Shown: positions 25,865 to 34,673, counted from the first letter of the stretch. The stretch is 64,000 nucleotides of DNA from Parabacteroides sp900760525 (GCF_049860805.1 NZ_CP187555.1:1550001-1614000), one strand, 5' to 3'. Numbers and translations are program-made. Notes: generated by a model from the sequence alone, not told the origin.

Positions 25865-26803
25865 TTACAGACTTTGAAAATACTGAATAGTCCTTTTCAA
25901 CCCTTCCTCAAGCGGCACGGATGGAATCCAGCCGTCGAGTTTCTCCTGGGCAAGCGTGATGTCCGGTTTACGTTGTTTAGGATCGTCGGAAGGCAACGGA
26001 CAGAAAACGATCTCAGAGTGGGAATCGGTAAGGCGGATGATTTGTTCGGCCAACTCTATCATCGTAAACTCATTCGGATTACCGAGGTTGACTGGCCCCG
26101 TGAAACTATCCTCGGTCGCCATCATACGGGTCATGCCTTCCACCAGATCGTCCACATACTGGAAACTACGGGTTTGATGGCCACTGCCATAAACCGTAAT
26201 ATCTTCGTTCTTAAGAGCCTGGACAATAAAATTAGAGACGACACGGCCATCGTTGACCGTCATATTCGGGCCATATGTATTAAAAATACGGATGATCTTA
26301 ATCTTCAACTCCTTCTGTCGGTGATAATCCATGAAAAGCGTTTCGGAAGCCCTTTTCCCCTCGTCATAGCAACTGCGGAGGCCAATCGTATTCACATTTC
26401 CCCAATAGTATTCCGGCTGCGGATGAACAAACGGGTCGCCATACACTTCGCTCGTAGAAGCTTGGAGGATACGGGCATTATGCACCTCGGCCAGTTCCAA
26501 CATATTGATTGCACCTAAAATAGAAGTTTTAATCGTCTTTATCGGATCATACTGGTAATGAATCGGTGAGGCCGGACACGCCAAGTTATAGATTTCATCG
26601 ATAACCGATGTTGTCTTATACGGAACGGTCACATCATGCTCGACCAACTGGAAATGATGATTTTCAAGTAGTTCATGGACTAAACTTTCAGAACCTGTAA
26701 AATAGTTATCCAGGCAAATCACCCGGTTTCCTTCCCTTAACAATCGTTTACACAAATGAGATCCTATAAATCCAGCTCCCCCAGTCACCAATATCGATTT
26801 CAT
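25865..26803 (-). CDS. UDP-glucuronate decarboxylase (UDP-xylose synthase) family
   Basis: A 312-residue extended short-chain dehydrogenase. NAD-binding GGAGFIG at residues 8-14; catalytic Ser118-Glu119 (STSEVYGDP), Tyr146 and Lys150 (SCYDEGK). The SPIHYQYDPIKTIKTSI stretch and the STSEVYGDP / RSCYDEGKR pairing are typical of UXS enzymes, which convert UDP-glucuronate to UDP-xylose and CO2. It heads the minus-strand EPS block and would supply a pentose donor. UDP-glucose dehydrogenase, needed to make the substrate, is not in the window. Confidence 0.9.
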   Translation of the reverse strand: MKSILVTGGAGFIGSHLCKRLLREGNRVICLDNYFTGSESLVHELLENHHFQLVEHDVTVPYKTTSVIDEIYNLACPASPIHYQYDPIKTIKTSILGAINMLELAEVHNARILQASTSEVYGDPFVHPQPEYYWGNVNTIGLRSCYDEGKRASETLFMDYHRQKELKIKIIRIFNTYGPNMTVNDGRVVSNFIVQALKNEDITVYGSGHQTRSFQYVDDLVEGMTRMMATEDSFTGPVNLGNPNEFTMIELAEQIIRLTDSHSEIVFCPLPSDDPKQRKPDITLAQEKLDGWIPSVPLEEGLKRTIQYFQSL

Positions 26804-26852
26804 ATTTTACCCTTAGAATTTGTTTATTTATATTCAAATACTTAACAATGGG

Positions 26853-26860
26853 CAAATGTA
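26853..26860 (-). promoter_or_regulatory. -7 box of the minus-strand EPS block
   Basis: Reads TACATTTG on the minus strand, 50 bases before the start of the UDP-xylose-synthase-like gene. With the identical octamer facing the other way at 26958-26965 it makes a divergent promoter region. Confidence 0.6.
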
Positions 26861-26957
26861 ATAATTTATTTCTTGATAAATCCAGAAATATATTGATTAT
26901 TATAGCATATTTAAAATATCAGTCACAGCATTTATAGCGAAGGAAAGAAAAAATAAT

Positions 26958-26965
26958 TACATTTG
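26958..26965 (+). promoter_or_regulatory. -7 box of the glycosyltransferase at 26999
   Basis: TACATTTG, a perfect TAnnTTTG element, 33 bases before the ATG. No TTTG at -33. Confidence 0.6.
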
Positions 26966-26998
26966 CGCAGTTAGAATAATTTAATTTATGAAAACAGT

Positions 26999-28192
26999 AT
27001 GGAACAAATATACCCTCTTTTTGGCTTTCTACTCTGGTTTGGCTTGTTCATCGTCTTTTATACATATATAGGATATGGCATTCTACTATACGCATTGGTT
27101 CGCATAAAGGAATTATTCAAGAAAAGAGTAGCGCTCGTCCTGCCCGAACCGTTGCCTGACGTTACGCTTTTCATTGCTGCATACAATGAAGAAGACATTA
27201 TCAGCAAAAAGATGGAGAACTGCCGTGCCCTCTCCTATCCTGCCGGCAAACTGCATATCGTCTGGGTAACGGACGGATCGAACGACCATACAAATGAGAG
27301 ACTGGCGGAATATAAAGACGTTACGGTTTTGTTTAATCCCGAACGGAAGGGCAAAACTGCTGCCCTGAACCGGGGGATGCAATACGTCACAACCCCTTAT
27401 GTCGTTTTTACGGATGCCAACACGATGCTGAATAGGGATGCCATAAAAGAGATCGTCCGTTGTTTTTCGGACCCTGAAGTCGGTTGCGTGGCAGGCGAAA
27501 AGAGGGTCGATACCCAATCTGCACAGGGAGCAACTGCCGGGGAAGGGATCTACTGGAAATACGAGTCGGCGCTGAAAAACTTAGACGACCGTCTTTATTC
27601 GGCCGTCGGCGCGGCAGGCGAACTGTTCGCCATACAAACACGTCTGTTCGAGCAGATGCCGCCGGACACCCTGCTCGACGACTTTATCCTCTCCCTCCGC
27701 ATTGCGTCCCAGGGATATAAGATAGCCTATTGCAAAACTGCCTATGCCACTGAAACCGCTTCTTTGAATATGAAAGAAGAGGAAAAACGGAAGATACGGA
27801 TAGCAGCCGGTGGTCTGCAATCGGTCTGGCGGCTGAGGAGCCTGTTCAATATTTTCCGCTATGGCACGCTTAGTTTCCAATATGTCAGTCACCGGGTGCT
27901 GCGTTGGACGCTTACCCCGTTGATGCTGTTCCTGCTGCTGCCCGTGAATCTTGTCCTGGCTTTGTCCGGCAGTCCATTTTATATAGGATTGTTGTTCCTG
28001 CAACTCGTGTTTTATATAGCCGCCTACGCCGGTTACCGGATGGAGCGACGTAACCTGAGGAATAAACTGCTGTTCGTCCCTTACTATTTCATCTTTATGA
28101 ATATAAATGTAATACGGGGATTCTTTTATCTGAATAAGAACAAAGGAAACGGAGCTTGGAGCAAGGCTAAAAGAGGTCCGTCTACTCTTTAA
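26999..28192 (+). CDS. Processive-type family 2 glycosyltransferase
   Basis: A 397-residue inner-membrane GT2 resembling IcaA/PgaC-like synthases: N-terminal helix ~8-33, FIAAYNEED, VTDGSNDHT, FTDANTM in the DxD position, LLDDFILSLR, and a region where RKIRIAAGGLQ stands in place of QxxRW, then three C-terminal helices. The gene is transcribed alone, away from the minus-strand block, and is richer in G+C than the rest of the EPS locus. It may belong to a separate glycan or be an older resident at the locus edge. Confidence 0.87.
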   Translation: MEQIYPLFGFLLWFGLFIVFYTYIGYGILLYALVRIKELFKKRVALVLPEPLPDVTLFIAAYNEEDIISKKMENCRALSYPAGKLHIVWVTDGSNDHTNERLAEYKDVTVLFNPERKGKTAALNRGMQYVTTPYVVFTDANTMLNRDAIKEIVRCFSDPEVGCVAGEKRVDTQSAQGATAGEGIYWKYESALKNLDDRLYSAVGAAGELFAIQTRLFEQMPPDTLLDDFILSLRIASQGYKIAYCKTAYATETASLNMKEEEKRKIRIAAGGLQSVWRLRSLFNIFRYGTLSFQYVSHRVLRWTLTPLMLFLLLPVNLVLALSGSPFYIGLLFLQLVFYIAAYAGYRMERRNLRNKLLFVPYYFIFMNINVIRGFFYLNKNKGNGAWSKAKRGPSTL

Positions 28193-28201
28193 TTAAAAAC
28201 A

Positions 28202-28500
28202 GAACTAAAGGCACTTATTATCTGGAAGTAGCAACACGATTTACATCAGGACGAAGTGAATCTCAACGGAGGTAACGAATGGCACGAAGTGTATGCCATC
28301 GGTATTAAGGACGGCTCCGGAAAAGTAACCCACATCCACTTCCGAAGGCTCCATAACCATAGGATACGAGGTGGACGAAAAGGAAATCTGTTTTTATGTG
28401 ACCGACACAGGAAAAGGAATCGATAAAGAAAACCTCTCACACGTCTTCGAACGCTTCGCCAAATTCGACGCGTTTGTACAAGAGACTCCCTTGCCGGTTC
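28202..28500 (+). pseudogene. Remnant of a PAS-type sensor histidine kinase
   Basis: The 416-base gap 28193-28608 holds decayed kinase sequence. Frame from 28250 encodes the end of a PAS/PAC domain (NEWHEVYAIGIKDGSGKVTH); after ~28340 the homology shifts to another frame and reads GSITIGYEVDEKE, then the ATPase G1 box VTDTGKGID and the F box VFERFAKFD. The phosphoacceptor-His domain between them is missing, the G2 box and everything after are gone, and a stop lies in the PAS part. Position of the joint within CACTTC suggests deletion at a short repeat. No function expected. Confidence 0.75.
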
Positions 28501-28608
28501 ATTTTGCAGAAACTATTTCTTTTCTATTTTTTTCGTCCGGTCCGGCATAAAATCTGATTCAGGATTGTTATTTATATATAGAAGTCTTACAAATAAATAT
28601 TTAATATC

Positions 28609-28848
28609 ATGACAGAATTAGACAACATAGGTACAAATGCAGGAAAAGTATGGCATGCTTTGAAAGACATAAAAGAGATCACGACGGTCGAGCTTAGCCG
28701 GAAACTCGAACTTAGCTTCGAAGATACCGCAGCAGCCGTCGGCTGGTTGGCAAGAGAGAACAACATCATTATCAAGAGGAAAGACAATTTATTAGTACTT
28801 AGCAGCATCCTGCTGTTAACAAATACTTCCTTACAGGATCAGCTATAA
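28609..28848 (+). CDS. Winged-helix DNA-binding domain protein (DUF2582-like)
   Basis: A 79-residue winged helix-turn-helix protein: helix TNAGKVWHALKDIK, a second helix TVELSRKLELSFEDTAAAVGWLAREN as the HTH, and the wing IIIKRKDNLLVL. Matches the small family of unknown function found widely in Bacteroidetes (DUF2582). The target is unknown. It ends just before a terminator that serves the convergent universal-stress gene. Confidence 0.82.
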   Translation: MTELDNIGTNAGKVWHALKDIKEITTVELSRKLELSFEDTAAAVGWLARENNIIIKRKDNLLVLSSILLLTNTSLQDQL

Positions 28849-28881
28849 AAAGAAAAGGCCCGGTGAAGTTATCACCAGGCC
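28846..28881 (-). terminator. Terminator of the universal-stress gene
   Basis: Stem GGCC-C-GGTGA / TCACC-A-GGCC (28857-28866 with 28872-28881, one mismatch). On the minus strand it is followed by a T-rich run (28845-28856), so it ends the uspA-type transcript. Confidence 0.75.
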
Positions 28882-28902
28882 ATAATTTATTAAAAACTTT
28901 AC

Positions 28903-30018
28903 TCATGCATGCATCACCAACAACGGCGTGTCGGTATGGAACAGCATCTTTCGGGCAATCGAAGGATTGAACATGCGGGCCAGGATATTCCGGCGGTAGG
29001 TGCTTAGGGCGATCACGTCGATATGTTCGTCCCGCACAAACTTTTCAATAGCCAACAGCAGGTCGCCATCGGCCAGAACGGTATGTGTGATATGGGCATC
29101 CGGGTATTGCTTCTTGAAATACTCGTTGACACCCGTCAGGCGTATTTCATTCCATTCGTCCTTGCTGGTCGAAATATTGAACAGGTGGATATGGGCATCG
29201 TACGGTTTGATGATTTCCATAAACTCATCGAAAGCAACCAGGTCGCGCTGGTTGAAGGAGGTGGCAAAAGCAATGTTCTTAGCTTCGCTCAAATCTTCAA
29301 AAGGCACGTTTTCAGGAATGGCCAGGACGGGAACCTTATTCACCTCGATCACTTCCCCCGTGACGCTACCGATCAGATCCATGTCTTTCTGGCTCTTTCC
29401 ACGAGTACCCATCACGATCAACGACGGATGGTATTCCTTGCTGTAAGCGATGATCTCTTCTTCCGGCAAACCTTCGCGCAGGACATAATTGTATTTCACC
29501 TTGGGAAGTTCGCCCGACTGCACCTTGCGGTTGATCAGCGTGCAGATATTTTCCATGTCGATCTGGACACGCTTCAGGACATTCTGTGCCGTCTCTTCCT
29601 CGTTCACCTGATAGGCCAGCGTGTCGCCCATAGGGATAGCGGACGGGAAATAAGGGCTGAAATAGGCGTGCATGATCATCACTTCAGCTCCGACTTTATG
29701 AGCGTAATTGATTCCCAATTCACATGCTTTAATTGAGTAGTCGGAAAAGTCTATCGGTATCAATATCTTCTTTTCCTGAGGACGGGCTTTTTCCTCTTGC
29801 CCGGTATCTTCGCTGAGCCATTTGCTGTCTTCGATGATACGCAAAGCATGAGGCAGATCGCTTTCTTTAATTCGCACACGTACACCAGCCGAAACTACCG
29901 GTTGAATTTGGTTTACATTATGTATGTAGACTTCAATTCCCTCTGTTTCAAGCATCGTCTTGAGAATCTGAGCTTTCTCGAATGTGTGAATCGCTAACGT
30001 TACTAATTTATCTTCCAT
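28903..30018 (-). CDS. DUF2007 plus tandem universal stress protein
   Basis: A 371-residue cytoplasmic protein. Residues ~1-72 form a DUF2007-type signal-transducing domain (LETEGIEVYIHN, GVRVRIKESDL). Two UspA domains follow: ~84-230 starting KKILIPIDFSDYS, with an intact nucleotide loop GTRGKS-x7-GS, and ~235-371 in which that loop reads STYRRNILARMF, so only the first domain should bind ATP. UspA proteins help cells survive starvation and other stress. Monocistronic by the look of its flanks. Confidence 0.88.
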   Translation of the reverse strand: MEDKLVTLAIHTFEKAQILKTMLETEGIEVYIHNVNQIQPVVSAGVRVRIKESDLPHALRIIEDSKWLSEDTGQEEKARPQEKKILIPIDFSDYSIKACELGINYAHKVGAEVMIMHAYFSPYFPSAIPMGDTLAYQVNEEETAQNVLKRVQIDMENICTLINRKVQSGELPKVKYNYVLREGLPEEEIIAYSKEYHPSLIVMGTRGKSQKDMDLIGSVTGEVIEVNKVPVLAIPENVPFEDLSEAKNIAFATSFNQRDLVAFDEFMEIIKPYDAHIHLFNISTSKDEWNEIRLTGVNEYFKKQYPDAHITHTVLADGDLLLAIEKFVRDEHIDVIALSTYRRNILARMFNPSIARKMLFHTDTPLLVMHA

Positions 30019-30067
30019 ACTCGTGTGTTTTTATAAATTAAACAATCGGAAATCACTAAATGTTGAG

Positions 30068-30112
30068 TAAAAAAAAATCCCATAGCGTCTTTTCAGATTC
30101 AGCTATGGGATT
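30068..30112 (-). terminator. Terminator of the small HTH gene
   Basis: Nine-base stem TCCCATAGC (30078-30086) with GCTATGGGA (30102-30110), 15-base loop; on the minus strand a long T run follows. Ends the 30134-30409 transcript before the uspA-type gene. Confidence 0.88.
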
Positions 30113-30133
30113 TCTTTGTAATAATAAATTTCT

Positions 30134-30409
30134 TTACGCCTGCTGTGCTTCCGATACTTCTTCGTTTTCAGCAAGTATCTGCAAAGCACGTTCAAATATT
30201 GTGGTGTCGTCCAATACTACCAGACCTCCGTCAGGTCCCGGTTCAATATGTATTCCACAACTCTTTCCATCTTTAAAATTATGCCCACCGAAATAATTAC
30301 GAACAGTCTCTACAGAGATTCCTAATTCATCAGCTATACGATGAGTACTACCGTCAGGCAGTCTGTCTTTCAGTCTGCGAAGTTCATTAAATGTAATAGT
30401 TTTTGTCAT
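30134..30409 (-). CDS. Small HTH DNA-binding protein
   Basis: A 91-residue protein with a helix-turn-helix at about residues 20-42 (STHRIADELGISVETVRNYF) and a downstream strand-rich part (GIHIEPGPDGGLVVLDDTT). Similar proteins are common in Bacteroidales and annotated only as DNA-binding proteins. The terminal acidic tail ends EEVSEAQQA. It is transcribed alone with its own terminator. Regulon unknown. Confidence 0.82.
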   Translation of the reverse strand: MTKTITFNELRRLKDRLPDGSTHRIADELGISVETVRNYFGGHNFKDGKSCGIHIEPGPDGGLVVLDDTTIFERALQILAENEEVSEAQQA

Positions 30410-30523
30410 GGCTTCCTTATTTTGAAGATTAATACTTTGTTTAAATTTGTGCCACTAACTTAGGCATTATAAATAACAGCAACAAAATTATTCCGATAAA
30501 ATAAACATGCTTTACGACATGTA

Positions 30524-31216
30524 TCACTTTTGCAGGCAAGCGGCCAACGGTACATTAAAAATGATTATAACCAGTATCGTCACATATATAGCATAGGCAA
30601 TGAGACGAATACGCTTCTTCGAATACGGCGGTTCACCGGAATTCATCGCCACAGGCAATAGCTTTGAACGGCTGAAAGAATAGAGTTTGTAGACTATATA
30701 ACCAAAGAACACACCCGAAATTGCCCCCGGTACGATGTCCGAGATAAAATGGACGCCGAGGTAAACCCGCGTATAAGCCGTAAGAGCCGCCCAGAAAAAG
30801 ATCGTCCAGCCGAACAGTTTATCCCGCATAATGAGCGCCATGAGGGTCGCAAAGCCGAAAGCATTCGCAGCATGGCTGGAGATAAAACCGTATAGCCCTC
30901 CCCGGTATCCGAAGACCGTTCTGACCTGATCCATAAAATCAGGATGATGAGTCGGACGGAAACGGGTGAATATCGGTTTACAGATATGGGAAGCAAACTG
31001 GTCGCATAAAGTAATCACCAGTACGATTGCCAACAAGATCAGCAGGGATTCGCGCCAGTTTTTTTTGTAGATCAGCACCAACAGGATAAGAACGGCTAAC
31101 GGCAGCCAAACTGCCTTTCCTGTAAAGATCCACATGAAACGATCCAGAAAAGCAGAGTCGCTGCCGTTGAGTGCGAAGAACGCATCGCGTTCATAGATTA
31201 GTATTTTTTCAATCAT
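30524..31216 (-). CDS. PAP2-family phosphatase
   Basis: A 230-residue membrane phosphatase with about five helices. The three phosphatase motifs are visible: KPIFTRFRPT, SSHAANAFG (catalytic His) and TRVYLGVHFISDIVPG. Family members remove phosphate from lipid substrates such as undecaprenyl pyrophosphate or phosphatidic acid on the periplasmic side. The substrate cannot be told from sequence. The gene lies downstream of the Bat operon, separated by the heptamer hairpin. Confidence 0.9.
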   Translation of the reverse strand: MIEKILIYERDAFFALNGSDSAFLDRFMWIFTGKAVWLPLAVLILLVLIYKKNWRESLLILLAIVLVITLCDQFASHICKPIFTRFRPTHHPDFMDQVRTVFGYRGGLYGFISSHAANAFGFATLMALIMRDKLFGWTIFFWAALTAYTRVYLGVHFISDIVPGAISGVFFGYIVYKLYSFSRSKLLPVAMNSGEPPYSKKRIRLIAYAIYVTILVIIIFNVPLAACLQK

Positions 31217-31241
31217 TGAAAAAGGAGATTTATGATTTGTG

Positions 31242-31290
31242 ATTTATGATTTATGATTTATGCGTCGATGATAAATCATAAATCATAAAT
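31242..31290. repeat. Perfect heptamer inverted repeat
   Basis: ATTTATG repeated almost three times (31242-31261) pairs exactly with its complement (31271-31290) around a nine-base loop: a perfect 20-bp stem. Extra, imperfect copies precede it from 31228. Same design as in the tldD-pmbA spacer. It sits between batE and the PAP2 gene; there is no T tract tail, so it is not a typical terminator. Confidence 0.85.
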
Positions 31291-31291
31291 T

Positions 31292-32059
31292 TTAAATGAG
31301 TTCAATGTCTTTGCTCGGCATCCATCCTACATTTCCATCTTCCATTTCTATTTCATTCCAGTCTCCCAACTTGCTTTTGATGGAAACTTTTGTTCCTTCA
31401 TGCAGGATAAACAGGTCAGTTCCGCTTGCATCAGGAGAACTTTTCACCGTAACCGTCGGGGCAAATACAATGGCGCTTTTCCGGTTTACCAACTCGTTCT
31501 TCTGGTTGCTGGCAAATATATTGGAGAAGATTACCAGTATCAGGAATACCAGTCCCAGATAAAAGCCGATCTTTTTCAAATGCACCCATTTGGAGAAGAA
31601 GAACAAGATCAGGCATCCGATAAACAGGATAAAACAAACGATGCCGGCCTGCGCCCATGAATCGGCTGCTCCCATATTCTGAACCTTGTCGAACCACCGG
31701 TGCAGGAAGAAATCGCCTACCGGCTCGATCTTATCCACCGACTTCTGGCGAGCCAACTGCAAGTTGAAACGGATATCCCCGTCTCCCGGATCGAGCAGCA
31801 AAGCGCGCTCGTAGTTCAAGATAGCCGGAGCAATTTTGTTTTCCTTATAATAGGCATTCCCTAAGTTATAGTAGATTTCTGCCGATTCGCCATGACTTTT
31901 CAGAAGCCCTTCATACAGTTCGATAGCCTTGCCATAGTCTTCTTTCGTATAGGCAGCTTCCGCTTCTTTGATCGCTGCCTCCTGAGCAAATGCTCCTAAG
32001 GCAACGAATTGAACTAAGAGGAAGAATACGATCTTTTTCATATTTATATTCATCTTCAT
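31292..32059 (-). CDS. batE: Aerotolerance protein BatE (TPR-SH3)
   Basis: About 255 residues: signal-like N-terminus (MKKIVFFLLVQFVALGAFAQ), two to three TPR repeats (AEIYYNLGNAYYKEN, NYERALLLDPG), two membrane helices (~140-195) and a C-terminal SH3-like domain (VKSSPDASG, GTKVSIKSK, VGWMPSKDIELI). This layout is that of BatE in Bacteroidetes. I start at the ATG at 32059, five bases after the batD stop; the ATG at 32041 (MKKIV) is equally plausible, and a further upstream start would overlap batD. Last gene of the Bat operon, linked to oxygen tolerance in Bacteroides fragilis. Confidence 0.88.
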   Translation of the reverse strand: MKMNINMKKIVFFLLVQFVALGAFAQEAAIKEAEAAYTKEDYGKAIELYEGLLKSHGESAEIYYNLGNAYYKENKIAPAILNYERALLLDPGDGDIRFNLQLARQKSVDKIEPVGDFFLHRWFDKVQNMGAADSWAQAGIVCFILFIGCLILFFFSKWVHLKKIGFYLGLVFLILVIFSNIFASNQKNELVNRKSAIVFAPTVTVKSSPDASGTDLFILHEGTKVSIKSKLGDWNEIEMEDGNVGWMPSKDIELI

Positions 32060-32063
32060 CGCG

Positions 32064-33875
32064 TTACTTTTTAATTGTATTTTCCATCTTGCCGATGGCA
32101 TCCACTGTCAGTTCATATAACTTATCCATCGCATCCGAAGCCTGTGCCGGAGCATAGCGGGCAAATTCGCAAGTGTTCAGGATATCCATAAATTCTTTGA
32201 TCAAAGCGTCGTCCACACCATATTTCGCCAGTTCCGCTTCGACATTATCCTTTGTCAGGTTGGCCTGCGGGATACTCAACTTGTCGCTCAGGTAGCCCCA
32301 CAAAGCACGGAGTACTTCGTCATAGAATTCTTCTTTCTTGTTTTCCTTCATCAGTTTACCGGCGTTTTTCAGACGTCTTACTGCCATCTTATTGGCTTTC
32401 TTCGTACGAACCAAGGCCAGGTTGGAGTTCTCTTTCACCTGTTTGCGATAGATGAAGAAGAAGACGATAAACAGGATTGCGGGGATCAGATAGCACATAT
32501 AGTACATGAATGAACCGAAGAATAACTCATTGTTCGGAACAAAATGAACGTTATTCACTTTCAGATAACGGATATCCTTACCCAGATACTTAACGCTTTC
32601 CTTATTACTGAAGTTAGAAACGACAGGAGATGTCCCTCCCCCCTTACCCTGCTCTACATGCAGTTTGTACGGTTCAGATGTAATCGTCTTATAAGAATCT
32701 GACTTTGTATCGAAATAAGAGAAAGCGATAGCCGGAATTTCGAAATCACCTGCATAACGGGGGATGGCCATGTATTCGATTGTCTTCGTTCCGGAAGAAC
32801 CTGCTGTAGTAGTCTTGATATCGACCTCCACTTTCGGATCGTAGACATCGAAATCGTTCGGGAAAGCCACTTCCGGATTCTTTACCAGCTTAATATTCCC
32901 ATTGCCCGAGATCTGAACCTTCACGGTAACGGCATCATCCGTTTTTACGTTATTGGAACTGATACTCGATGTCATAGTGAAATTACCCACCGCACCGGAG
33001 AAAGAGGCAGGTTTACCGGATGGCAATGGTTTCACATCGATTGTCACGGGAGGAGTAGTCAGTTCTTTTTTCACATCTATATAAGAAGACGAACCGAAGA
33101 AGTCGTCAAAGACACTACTTCTCTGTTTGGCAGGTCCCGGTACACGTAAAACCAGGTCCAACTTCCCGGAAGGAATCGTGATTTTACCTGAACGCTGCGG
33201 ATATAATACGGTTTGCTTTATTATGGCAGTTCCATAGTTCTTTCCCTTATAGTTTTCCATTACCAACTGCTTATTTTGCGGTAACTCTACCTCTTGGGCA
33301 AGGAAGCCAGTAAATTCGGGGAACTTGGGTTGATCGATGCCAGCAATGTCTTTTCTTACAAATAATTTAAACGTAACCAAAATACCTTCCTGCTCATACA
33401 CATTTCGCTTGGAAACATCAATTGTCAGGAAAGCATCGTCCTTACTGATTCCGCTACCGGTCGAACCACCCTTTGTGGCTTCATCCGCCTTATCGGGAGG
33501 AAGCACTTTTACCACTAATGCGTTGGATGTGTAATTGGCTCCCTTCACCTTGATCGTTGCCGGTGCGATATTGAAAGTACCCTCTTTCTTCGGTTGGAGG
33601 ATATAGGTAAACGTCAATGACGTTTCGGTTGTCATTTTACCGTTAATGATCTGGGTACTCATATTCGTGGAAGTCGATGGGCCTATCAACACCTCGAAGT
33701 CCGGAATTTCCGGTACACGTATATCCTTGCCTTCCGCATTCACCGTGTACGACAATCTGAATGTTTCTCCCATAACGACAGCTTCCGGAGCAGAAGCCTT
33801 GAACGTCACATCTGCCGCCCGGGTCACTACTCCGAAAGTTGCCAAGAGAATAAATAAGAAAACTAATTTCCTCAT
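32064..33875 (-). CDS. batD: Aerotolerance protein BatD
   Basis: A 603-residue protein with signal peptide (LVFLFILLATFGVVTRA), a long periplasmic region of repeated beta domains (VTFKASAPEAVVMGETFRL, then FKLFVRKDIAGIDQPKFPEF), a membrane helix at ~445-470 (YMCYLIPAILFIVFFFIY) and a cytoplasmic helical tail with NCEFARYAP. Corresponds to the BatD family (oxygen tolerance). Presumed to form a complex with the von Willebrand A proteins BatA and BatB encoded upstream. Confidence 0.92.
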   Translation of the reverse strand: MRKLVFLFILLATFGVVTRAADVTFKASAPEAVVMGETFRLSYTVNAEGKDIRVPEIPDFEVLIGPSTSTNMSTQIINGKMTTETSLTFTYILQPKKEGTFNIAPATIKVKGANYTSNALVVKVLPPDKADEATKGGSTGSGISKDDAFLTIDVSKRNVYEQEGILVTFKLFVRKDIAGIDQPKFPEFTGFLAQEVELPQNKQLVMENYKGKNYGTAIIKQTVLYPQRSGKITIPSGKLDLVLRVPGPAKQRSSVFDDFFGSSSYIDVKKELTTPPVTIDVKPLPSGKPASFSGAVGNFTMTSSISSNNVKTDDAVTVKVQISGNGNIKLVKNPEVAFPNDFDVYDPKVEVDIKTTTAGSSGTKTIEYMAIPRYAGDFEIPAIAFSYFDTKSDSYKTITSEPYKLHVEQGKGGGTSPVVSNFSNKESVKYLGKDIRYLKVNNVHFVPNNELFFGSFMYYMCYLIPAILFIVFFFIYRKQVKENSNLALVRTKKANKMAVRRLKNAGKLMKENKKEEFYDEVLRALWGYLSDKLSIPQANLTKDNVEAELAKYGVDDALIKEFMDILNTCEFARYAPAQASDAMDKLYELTVDAIGKMENTIKK

Positions 33876-33917
33876 TATCTATCTTTAATTTTTAATTCCT
33901 AATTCTCAATTTCCCAA
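33876..33917. repeat. Period-7 AT-rich spacer
   Basis: Between batC and batD, the minus strand reads AATTGGG, AAATTGA, GAATTAG, GAATTAA, AAATTAA: five degenerate heptamers in a row. Different core from the ATTTATG repeats but the same 7-base period. No stem forms. Confidence 0.6.
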
Positions 33918-34673
33918 TTACCACTCTTTATCTGTCCGACGGCGCTGTTGCTGTTGAGCCTGCGCTTTCTTCACCTTTTCCTGAGTGTCTTTTTCATCTT
34001 GCAGGAAGGCATCCAACATCTGTTGGGCGTTGTCCTTGCTCATCTGCTCTTGTTGTTCCTGCTGTTGTTCCTGAGTCTTATCCTGCTTCTTGTCATCTTG
34101 TTGCTGATCCTGATTCTGCTGCTGTTGATCCTGTTTATCCTGATCTTCTTTCTTGTCCTCGTTCTGATCCTGATTTTGATCTTCATTCTGCTGATTCTGT
34201 TGATCCTGCAACAATTTTTGTGCCAAAGCCAAATTATAACGCGTTTCATCGTCTTTCGGATTCAGGCGCAAAGATTGTTTGTAGGCTTCGACACTTTTGG
34301 CATACTCTTTATTCTGCATGCCAATATTTCCGACATTATGGTAAATCTCCGCCAAGCGGGCTTTGCCTTCGGGGGTTTCGACCATCTTCTCTCCCTGTCC
34401 GGCTATCAACTGGTACTGCTCGGCTGCTTCAGGGAATTTCTTTTGCTTGTACAGGGCGTTTCCTAAATTATAAGTTCCTTCGGACGAACGGGGGTTCACT
34501 TCCAGGCTTTTCCGGTAAGCGATTTCCGCCTCGGTAAACTTTTCCGCCTCATAAAGTTTATTTCCCTCCCGCACATTCTTACGTTCCGCCTTCTGGGCAA
34601 ACACGGCTCCAGAGCAGAACATAAATGCCGCCATCCATATAATCGATTTTCGCATACGTTTCATCTTATCCAT
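33918..34673 (-). CDS. batC: Aerotolerance protein BatC (TPR)
   Basis: A 251-residue protein with signal peptide (SIIWMAAFMFCSGAVFAQ), three TPR units (EGTYNLGNALYKQ, AEIYHNVGNIGMQ, ETRYNLALAQKLL) and then ~75 residues made almost only of Gln, Asp, Glu, Lys and Asn, ending RRRTDKEW. The low-complexity stretch is typical of BatC but its length varies by species. Exported to the periplasm, where TPRs probably mediate contact among Bat proteins. Starts four bases after batB. Confidence 0.9.
   Translation of the reverse strand: MDKMKRMRKSIIWMAAFMFCSGAVFAQKAERKNVREGNKLYEAEKFTEAEIAYRKSLEVNPRSSEGTYNLGNALYKQKKFPEAAEQYQLIAGQGEKMVETPEGKARLAEIYHNVGNIGMQNKEYAKSVEAYKQSLRLNPKDDETRYNLALAQKLLQDQQNQQNEDQNQDQNEDKKEDQDKQDQQQQNQDQQQDDKKQDKTQEQQQEQQEQMSKDNAQQMLDAFLQDEKDTQEKVKKAQAQQQQRRRTDKEW

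Noticed and set aside
33918..34200. Gln/Asp-rich end of BatC as a translated microsatellite or error
   Set aside because: The frame is open through it, it ends in a normal charged tail, and such a stretch is usual for BatC proteins.
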